Source: Lachnospiraceae bacterium
Lineage (GTDB): Bacteria > Bacillota > Clostridia > Lachnospirales > Lachnospiraceae
Assembly: GCA_017622875.1 (NCBI GenBank)
Contig: JAGAQG010000040.1
Span: forward strand, 1-64,000
Length of the DNA stretch: 64,000 bases
Direction: 5' to 3'
Below the pieces are notes generated by a model. The model did no database searches and had not been told where the DNA came from. It saw nothing but the letters and a program-made list of their open reading frames with translations. This document shows positions 59,623 through 64,000 of this stretch, piece after piece; position 1 is the first letter of the stretch, and each line of letters opens with the position of its first letter. The position numbers were made by a program, and so were the translations under genes.

Positions 59623-60681
59623 CTACTGCAGATATTCCTGAAGAAGTTCCAGTAACTCTTTCTTTGTTTTGCAGTCGCAGATACTCATATATTTCTTCAC
59701 GCGGTACTTTACATTCCCCTCTGTCATATAGCATGTATCAGCAATTTCACTGTACTTCGCATTGCTAAGAAGCATAGCGATAATGTGGTGGTCCATATCG
59801 TCTGCATCCCGAAGCAGCTGCTCAATTTTTGCCATACTGATAACCTCAGGATCCTCGAAAAGCTCCATCCCATTTACGTTCTCAAAATGCTCTGATGAGG
59901 TTTTTTTCGGAATTTCGCACACATCAGCATTCATGCGAACTGTAATAACAGAAATATCACTTCCTAAGGAATCCATCTCCATTACTGCCATTGCAGCCGC
60001 ACCATAGCTATCCAGGTTTAATTCTATCAGCGAAATCCACTGATTATATTTTGAATGCCTTAAGACTTCTTCACATGATACTATTACAAGGTTTTCAAGC
60101 AGTTTTCTATTTTCTTTTTCCAGCTTTTTCACCAAAGAGATAGCAGCATACCCATTAACACAAAGGACTGCATCGTAAAGAACTGCTTTTGGCAGAAAAG
60201 AACGGAAGCAGGTTTCCAGATTTCCTGTATTCATATAAATGTCTGTCGGTTCATTAATTAATCCGGCAAAGATGGCTGTTCTGTCCTTGTCCAAATCTGC
60301 TGCATAATTTGCACCATACAACGCTATTTTCGTTCTTCCTGCTGCTGCAAATGCTTCTCTTAATTTTTTCGCCGTACTACGGATGTCAGAGCATACCAAA
60401 TGGTATTGTCCGTCTGCATTACGCTGAGACTGATTGCTTAAAACAATGGGTACACAGTCTGCCTCATTACATTTTGCAACCGCATTTTCTGTCCAGGCAT
60501 TGCTCATGCCGATAATGCAGATATTATCGTCTGAGGAAACCTTCTCCACTGCATTGGTCTGTTCGTAGGCTACGCGACGTTTTTTCAATTCCTTTATGAA
60601 GCCATTCAGAAGCTGCTTACACCAGATTGTTTCAGCATAGGCTTCCTCACAGATGATTTTTATCTTCTTTGTAATATTCAT
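59623..60681 (-). CDS. Periplasmic-binding-like sensor with C-terminal HTH
   Basis: A 352-residue protein. Residues 1-265 read like a LacI/periplasmic-binding-protein sensor (alternating strands such as NICIIGMSNAWT, VPIVLSNQS, YDAVLCVNGYAAISLVKKLE, LVIVSCEEVLRHSKYNQWISLIELNL). Residues about 290-352 form a LuxR-like HTH (IIAMLLSNAKYSEIADTCYMTEGNVKYRVKKYM). LacI proteins have the HTH at the front; here it is at the end. There is no signal peptide or membrane segment, so it is a cytoplasmic regulator. Its neighbour, the sugar ATPase, suggests a link with carbohydrate uptake, though this is a guess. Confidence 0.7.
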   Translation of the reverse strand: MNITKKIKIICEEAYAETIWCKQLLNGFIKELKKRRVAYEQTNAVEKVSSDDNICIIGMSNAWTENAVAKCNEADCVPIVLSNQSQRNADGQYHLVCSDIRSTAKKLREAFAAAGRTKIALYGANYAADLDKDRTAIFAGLINEPTDIYMNTGNLETCFRSFLPKAVLYDAVLCVNGYAAISLVKKLEKENRKLLENLVIVSCEEVLRHSKYNQWISLIELNLDSYGAAAMAVMEMDSLGSDISVITVRMNADVCEIPKKTSSEHFENVNGMELFEDPEVISMAKIEQLLRDADDMDHHIIAMLLSNAKYSEIADTCYMTEGNVKYRVKKYMSICDCKTKKELLELLQEYLQ

Positions 60682-60777
60682 TTAAGCACGCTCTTTTTCG
60701 TAAAATCTTCTGATATTTATCATACGTAAAATCAGAGTTTCTGTAAAGAGATTTTATTTTTTTGATAAATGGGAAAA

Positions 60778-60808
60778 GGGGAGTCACCAATGGATTTGGC
60801 AGCTCCCC
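60778..60808 (-). terminator. Terminator of repeat protein B
   Basis: GGGGAG and CCAA segments pair with TTGG and CTCCCC; a short T-run follows on the minus strand. Flanks resemble those at 57720-57770. Confidence 0.6.
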
Positions 60809-60847
60809 CAGTAATGGATCTATAGTAATGTTAATTACTATACAAAA

Positions 60848-61090
60848 TTAATTTTCCTCTGACTCTTCTTCCTTCTTTGAAAGTCCCGCCAGACGTTCTT
60901 TGGCTTCTTCTACTGTTTCGTTTTCTTTTGTGAACAGTTTTTCTATAAATTTATCAGACACTTTTTGGAAGCCTTCTACAGCGCCCTCCTCAATTTTCTT
61001 ATAACCGCCTACGACTCCGTCTTCGATTTTTTTGTATCCTTCAACAACTGCTTTTTCGATTTTTTCATTTATTTCCACTAATTTAGACAT
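60848..61090 (-). CDS. Eleven-residue-repeat amphipathic protein B
   Basis: An 80-residue paralogue of the protein at 57833-58075, about 80 percent identical by eye: the units VVEGYKKIEDG, VVGGYKKIEEG and AVEGFQKVSDK are kept and most changes lie at the ends (MSKLVEINEKIEKA; FIEKLFTKENE). The acidic EESEEN tail is shared. The promoter array and 3' hairpin are also shared, so a whole transcription unit was duplicated, with the ATPase and regulator genes now between the copies. Function unknown; membrane-surface or envelope-stress role suspected. Confidence 0.8.
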   Translation of the reverse strand: MSKLVEINEKIEKAVVEGYKKIEDGVVGGYKKIEEGAVEGFQKVSDKFIEKLFTKENETVEEAKERLAGLSKKEEESEEN

Positions 61091-61153
61091 GATTTTTTTC
61101 TCCTTTTACTTATCATTTTTATCTCTTTATATTTCTTATGCCCTATTGATGAT

Positions 61154-61210
61154 GCTATCTTAATGAAAAAATGTTGGGAAAATGTTTTTGAAATGTTAAA
61201 GTTTTATTAA
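61154..61210 (-). promoter_or_regulatory. Tandem hexamer array promoter B (OmpR/PhoP type)
   Basis: Four hexamers at 11-bp period (61172-61210; on the minus strand TTAATA, TTAACA, AAAACA, CCAACA), ending 12 bp before a -10-like GATAGC (61159-61154). Same layout as arrays A and C. Confidence 0.72.
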
Positions 61211-61307
61211 TTGAAACATATTTTTTCAAAATTCTTCTCGGTTTTTGTTGGAAAAAAGGGGATTTTGTAGCATACCATTTATTAAATAGTTTACGGAGAT
61301 TTTTACT

Positions 61308-62831
61308 ATGGAATATTTCGTTGTTTTTATTGCGGCAATGCTGGCTGGTGTCGGGACAGGCCTTGTAGGCTTGAGCGCGGCCACAGCAATGGTTCCGCTA
61401 ATGATTGTTTTATGCCCTGCTTTTCAAGGAGAACACGGGGCCTTTATGGCAACCGCCATTGCGCTTGCCAGTGATATTTTAGGTTCTGCTGTTACCACTG
61501 CAGTTTACGCCAAAAATAAAAAAATTGATTTAAAGCACGGATGGCTTTTATGCGTGTGCATCATTTCCATGTGCGCCATCGGCTCCATTGCCGCCTATTA
61601 TACGCACCAGCAGGTACTTGGAGGCTTTTCTCTTTTCCTGTGCGTTGCGATTGGTATCCGTTTTCTTGTAAAACCTGATGCCAAGGAAGAGCCGACCCAT
61701 GATGGAACACCAAAGCTTTCTGCAAAAGAAATCGCAGTTTCTCTGTTCTTCGGGCTGACCATCGGATTTGGAACCGGATTCTTTGGTTCCGGCGGCGGAA
61801 TGATGATGTTGATCGTATTTACTGCAATGCTTGGATATGACAGAAAATCTGCAGTAGGGACTTCTACTTTTATCATGACATTTACAGCACTGATTGCATC
61901 TGTCAGTCATATCATGATTGAACCTGCGATTCTACTGGAATGCTGGGATTATCTGCTGCTCGCGATCGTTACCGCGACCTTCTTTTCTATGGTCAGCGCA
62001 CGCTTCGCCAATAAAGTGAATGCCAAAGTTGTCGGCTACGTTACCGGTACGATTCTTTTCGTATTAGGACTTGTACTGATATTCCTTAATTACATTGATC
62101 TGATCAATATGGTCTACTTCAAAGAATTCTGGAGACTCTTTGGAATTTATATCGCATATATTATTGCTTTTGCAGTCGTTCTTCTTACAATACGTTATGT
62201 AACAAAGGTACCAGATTACATATTTAGAAAGCTTCTGCATATTGTTGCATTTACTTCTATTCTTCCACTGATATTCTGTACAGAAATCTGGTGGATTGCG
62301 GTATTGGTAGAAATCGTATTTCTGATCATTGTTATCATTGCGCTCCATTTTGCAGAAAGGCTGTCCTTTTATAAATCGTTATTTGTAGAAAAATCAAACC
62401 ACGAAGTGCTGACAAGTTTTATTATTCTTTTCAGTTTGATGACAATCCTGATGGCTATTTACTGGGGCATTTTCGGTGACGCACATAAATTCATTGCAGT
62501 TGCTTCTATTATGGCATGGGGACCGGGAGATGCCATGGCCGCTATCATTGGAAAGAACTTTGGCAGCCACAAATTATCCGGCAAATGGATTGAAGGTGTG
62601 AAATCCATGGAAGGCAGCGTTGCTATGGCAGTTACTTCTTTCCTTTTCACACTCCTTACCTTAATCACGATGTCTCATCTGCCAATTGGCTATGCATTGA
62701 TTGTATCTCTCATCATTGCTCCAATTGCATCACTTGTAGAGCTGTATACAAAGCATGGACTGGACACTATCACAGTTCCAATTGTCAGCAGTATTATTTT
62801 ATTGATCACAATGTTTATCTATCATATGTAA
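61308..62831 (+). CDS. TSUP/TauE-type transporter fused to dolichol-kinase-like domain
   Basis: A 507-residue membrane protein of two parts. Residues 1-260 match the TSUP (TauE/SafE, DUF81) family: GVGTGLVGLSAATAMVPLM and its repeat GFGTGFFGSGGGMMMLIVFTAMLGYDRKSAVGTS. Residues about 275-507 match the dolichol/phytol kinase and CDP-diglyceride synthase-like superfamily: RKLLHIVAF, WGPGDAMAAIIGKNFG, KWIEGVKSMEGSVAM, which holds the CTP- and metal-binding residues. There is one continuous frame without a stop between. TSUP proteins move organic anions or sulfur compounds; the second part may phosphorylate a polyprenol or another lipid alcohol. It is divergent from repeat protein B and near array B. 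Confidence 0.85.
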   Translation: MEYFVVFIAAMLAGVGTGLVGLSAATAMVPLMIVLCPAFQGEHGAFMATAIALASDILGSAVTTAVYAKNKKIDLKHGWLLCVCIISMCAIGSIAAYYTHQQVLGGFSLFLCVAIGIRFLVKPDAKEEPTHDGTPKLSAKEIAVSLFFGLTIGFGTGFFGSGGGMMMLIVFTAMLGYDRKSAVGTSTFIMTFTALIASVSHIMIEPAILLECWDYLLLAIVTATFFSMVSARFANKVNAKVVGYVTGTILFVLGLVLIFLNYIDLINMVYFKEFWRLFGIYIAYIIAFAVVLLTIRYVTKVPDYIFRKLLHIVAFTSILPLIFCTEIWWIAVLVEIVFLIIVIIALHFAERLSFYKSLFVEKSNHEVLTSFIILFSLMTILMAIYWGIFGDAHKFIAVASIMAWGPGDAMAAIIGKNFGSHKLSGKWIEGVKSMEGSVAMAVTSFLFTLLTLITMSHLPIGYALIVSLIIAPIASLVELYTKHGLDTITVPIVSSIILLITMFIYHM

Positions 62832-62836
62832 AACAT

Positions 62837-62877
62837 AAAAATTCCACCCTCTCACTTTATGAAAAGGTGGAATTTTT
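62837..62877. terminator. Bidirectional terminator after the fusion gene
   Basis: A 12-bp stem, AAAAATTCCACC and its complement, with a 17-nt loop, between convergent genes. Confidence 0.85.
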
Positions 62878-62891
62878 ATTTCTCATCTATT

Positions 62892-63287
62892 TTATGCTTC
62901 TTCTACTTCTTTTTTACTATCTTTTAATCCAATGCACATTGGAATCAGCATCAACATTAACAGCATACCAATGACACCTACAATAATTCCGTAAAGCATC
63001 ATTTCATATACCATGATCAGGCACATTCCTGCACCGAACACCAATGTTGCAAAGATTCCATAAATTGTTTTTGCAACTGCTTTACCATTGATCTTCTTTG
63101 GTGTTCTACCTGACATTTTACGATAAACAATCCATGTAATGAGGAGTAATACCGCACCAATCGCACCTACGATAATTCCTTCGTTAAACATTGCCCACTC
63201 TTCCAGAAGTGCCATGCACATCCCGATTGAGAATAATAATCCGCCGATTACACCCAATACTAATGTAATAAAATTCTTCTTTTCCAT
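62892..63287 (-). CDS. Small four-segment membrane protein
   Basis: A 131-residue protein with two similar halves, each with two membrane segments (VLGVIGGLLFSIGMCMALLEEWAMFNEGIIVGAIGAVLLLITW; IFATLVFGAGMCLIMVYEMMLYGIIVGVIGMLLML, given in part), so it may come from an internal duplication. A short charged tail (KDSKKEVEEA) ends it. It starts 2 bp after the zinc-ribbon gene and shares its array promoter. No family with known function recognised. Confidence 0.75.
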   Translation of the reverse strand: MEKKNFITLVLGVIGGLLFSIGMCMALLEEWAMFNEGIIVGAIGAVLLLITWIVYRKMSGRTPKKINGKAVAKTIYGIFATLVFGAGMCLIMVYEMMLYGIIVGVIGMLLMLMLIPMCIGLKDSKKEVEEA

Positions 63288-63289
63288 CT

Positions 63290-63703
63290 TTATACCTCTT
63301 CGTTTTCTGAAATTTCTGTATTTTCAGCAGCTTCTTCAGCTGCAGCATTTTCGTTCTCTCTTAAAGCTGCACCGCATTTACCACAGTAATTCATCTTTGC
63401 AGATGTTTTGTGTCCGCATACAGGGCAAACAATTTTTACAACTTTGCGCCCCTTCTCAAGACTTTCAATCTCTGCTTTTGCTTCCAAAATTGCCTGATAT
63501 CTTTCCATGATTTCTGGACACATTTCATCTCCGGCTTCCAATCTTACGATTGCAAGATTTCCAATTTCTTTTGTTAACTTCTTGATCAGCTTCTGCTGTT
63601 CTGCAATTTTTCCTTCCAGTTTGCAACTGTCCACGCTATCCTTCATGCCTTTTTTCATGCTGGCTACACCTGCACTAAAAGTCCCCATAATTTTTTCTTT
63701 CAT
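63290..63703 (-). CDS. Coiled-coil zinc-ribbon protein
   Basis: A 137-residue protein: residues 1-30 amphipathic (FSAGVASMKKGMKDSVDS), 30-80 coiled coil (EGKIAEQQKLIKKLTKEIGNLAI), then a zinc ribbon (CPVCGHKTSAKMNYCGKCGAAL, about 96-117) and an acidic alanine/glutamate tail. Cytoplasmic. Its gene heads an operon with the small membrane protein, under the third hexamer-array promoter. Proteins of this shape are frequent in Lachnospiraceae but without a known role. Confidence 0.78.
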   Translation of the reverse strand: MKEKIMGTFSAGVASMKKGMKDSVDSCKLEGKIAEQQKLIKKLTKEIGNLAIVRLEAGDEMCPEIMERYQAILEAKAEIESLEKGRKVVKIVCPVCGHKTSAKMNYCGKCGAALRENENAAAEEAAENTEISENEEV

Positions 63704-63734
63704 TATTTGTTATCCTTTCGTTCCTGTCGATGAT

Positions 63735-63791
63735 GTTATATTAACGGGAAGTTGTTTTTGAAATGTTGGGAAAATGTTTAAGTTTTATTAA
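63735..63791 (-). promoter_or_regulatory. Tandem hexamer array promoter C (OmpR/PhoP type)
   Basis: Four hexamers at 11-bp period (63753-63791; on the minus strand TTAATA, TAAACA, CCAACA, AAAACA), 12 bp before the -10 TATAAC (63740-63735). The sequence past the -10 (CATCATCGACAGG) also matches promoter A closely. Confidence 0.75.
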
Positions 63792-63795
63792 TGAA

Positions 63796-63828
63796 TAAAA
63801 AAAGTGCCGGAGCCCAAGGCTCCAGCAC
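63796..63828 (-). terminator. Terminator of the last, partial gene
   Basis: GTGCCGGAGC pairs with GCTCCAGCAC around a 5-nt loop (63804-63828), followed by a T7-8 run on the minus strand, 16 nt after the stop of the gene that leaves the window. Confidence 0.9.
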
Positions 63829-63843
63829 CAGTTCATAATAATT

Positions 63844-64000
63844 TTATTCAACTTCTACGACACCATCATCCTTAATGGCAATCATCATACCGTCTTTTAC
63901 GTAATTCAAGAACTCATCTCCAAGGCAGTCAACTACCGGCATGGAAACATTGTCCAGCCATACATCTGCCAGGATTGCTCCGGCAGCCGCCAAAGAGTCA
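63844..64000 (-). CDS. C-terminal end of a protein, perhaps swivel-domain type
   Basis: The last 51 codons of a gene that begins beyond the window. It reads DSLAAAGAILADVWLDNVSM, then PVVDCLGDEFLNYVKDGMMI, then AIKDDGVVEVE and TAA. The pattern of a hydrophobic helix, PVVD strand, a GD/KDG turn, and a final DGVVEV strand resembles the end of aconitase-X swivel (DUF126) domains, but too little is present to be sure. Confidence 0.45.
   Translation of the reverse strand, partial: DSLAAAGAILADVWLDNVSMPVVDCLGDEFLNYVKDGMMIAIKDDGVVEVE

Noticed and set aside
1..64000. tRNA, rRNA, CRISPR arrays, insertion sequences, prophage
   Set aside because: No cloverleaf, spaced direct repeats, transposase or integrase frames were seen on either strand.

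Overview
The window looks like a chromosomal segment of a low-GC, Gram-positive anaerobe of the Clostridia, most likely a gut Lachnospiraceae. Pointers are the FabK-type (not FabI) fatty-acid operon ending in a MarR/FabT-like regulator, domain-permuted membrane GH3, AgrC/LytTR-type regulation, PadR/HAAS modules, and strong AGGAGG ribosome sites. Family assignments come from recognised motifs read by eye; no database search was possible.

Layout. (1) 1-1.5 kb: a HicA toxin followed by an internally deleted HicB remnant, then larE. (2) 1.5-11.3 kb: one long minus-strand operon larA-glycerate kinase-KdgT-type permease-larB-larC-cupin-pdxA2-dtnK, read away from a divergent PrpR-like regulator. It joins the nickel-pincer (NPN) cofactor system and a LarA racemase/epimerase with all catalytic residues to a four-carbon acid-sugar pathway (kinase plus oxidative decarboxylase). 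This is the most distinctive system here: a predicted nickel-dependent entry step into threonate/erythronate/glycerate catabolism. (3) 11.3-20 kb: LytTR response regulator and AgrC-like kinase next to a GH2 enzyme, a doubly membrane-anchored permuted GH3, and a GPH sugar symporter. (4) 20.2-25.8 kb: hexuronate catabolism (eda, uxuB, uxuA) with an AraC regulator; uxuB and uxuA share a nearly identical 32-bp promoter element. (5) 25.9-35 kb: Gld-like ABC system, small lipoprotein, MATE exporter, NSS transporter, LysR, M20 amidohydrolase. (6) 35.1-45.7 kb: GltD-like flavoprotein, DUF134/NifX-like pair, PadR plus a HAAS-FtsW fusion, AI-2E permease, small alarmone synthetase, Cu/Zn-SOD-like protein, EamA, a shortened MATE with a leader terminator, an intact HicAB, and an HTH protein. 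(7) 45.8-56.4 kb: a complete type II fatty-acid synthesis operon (acpP accBCDA fabH fabK, a second FabK-like gene, fabD fabG fabF fabZ marR). (8) 56.6-64 kb: a DUF2974 hydrolase, MsmK/UgpC ATPase, a sensor with a C-terminal HTH, two duplicated 11-residue-repeat proteins, a TSUP-dolichol-kinase-like fusion, a zinc-ribbon/membrane-protein pair, and the end of one more gene.

Regulation is unusually readable. Three promoters in region 8 carry the same array of four hexamers at 11-bp period, always 12 bp from the -10, defining a small OmpR/PhoP-type regulon. Palindromic operators sit inside the promoters of larA/prpR-like, hicAB, DUF134-nifX and padR. A 10-bp direct repeat at 21-bp period precedes the GH2 operon next to the LytTR regulator. 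No tRNA, rRNA, CRISPR array or insertion sequence was seen.
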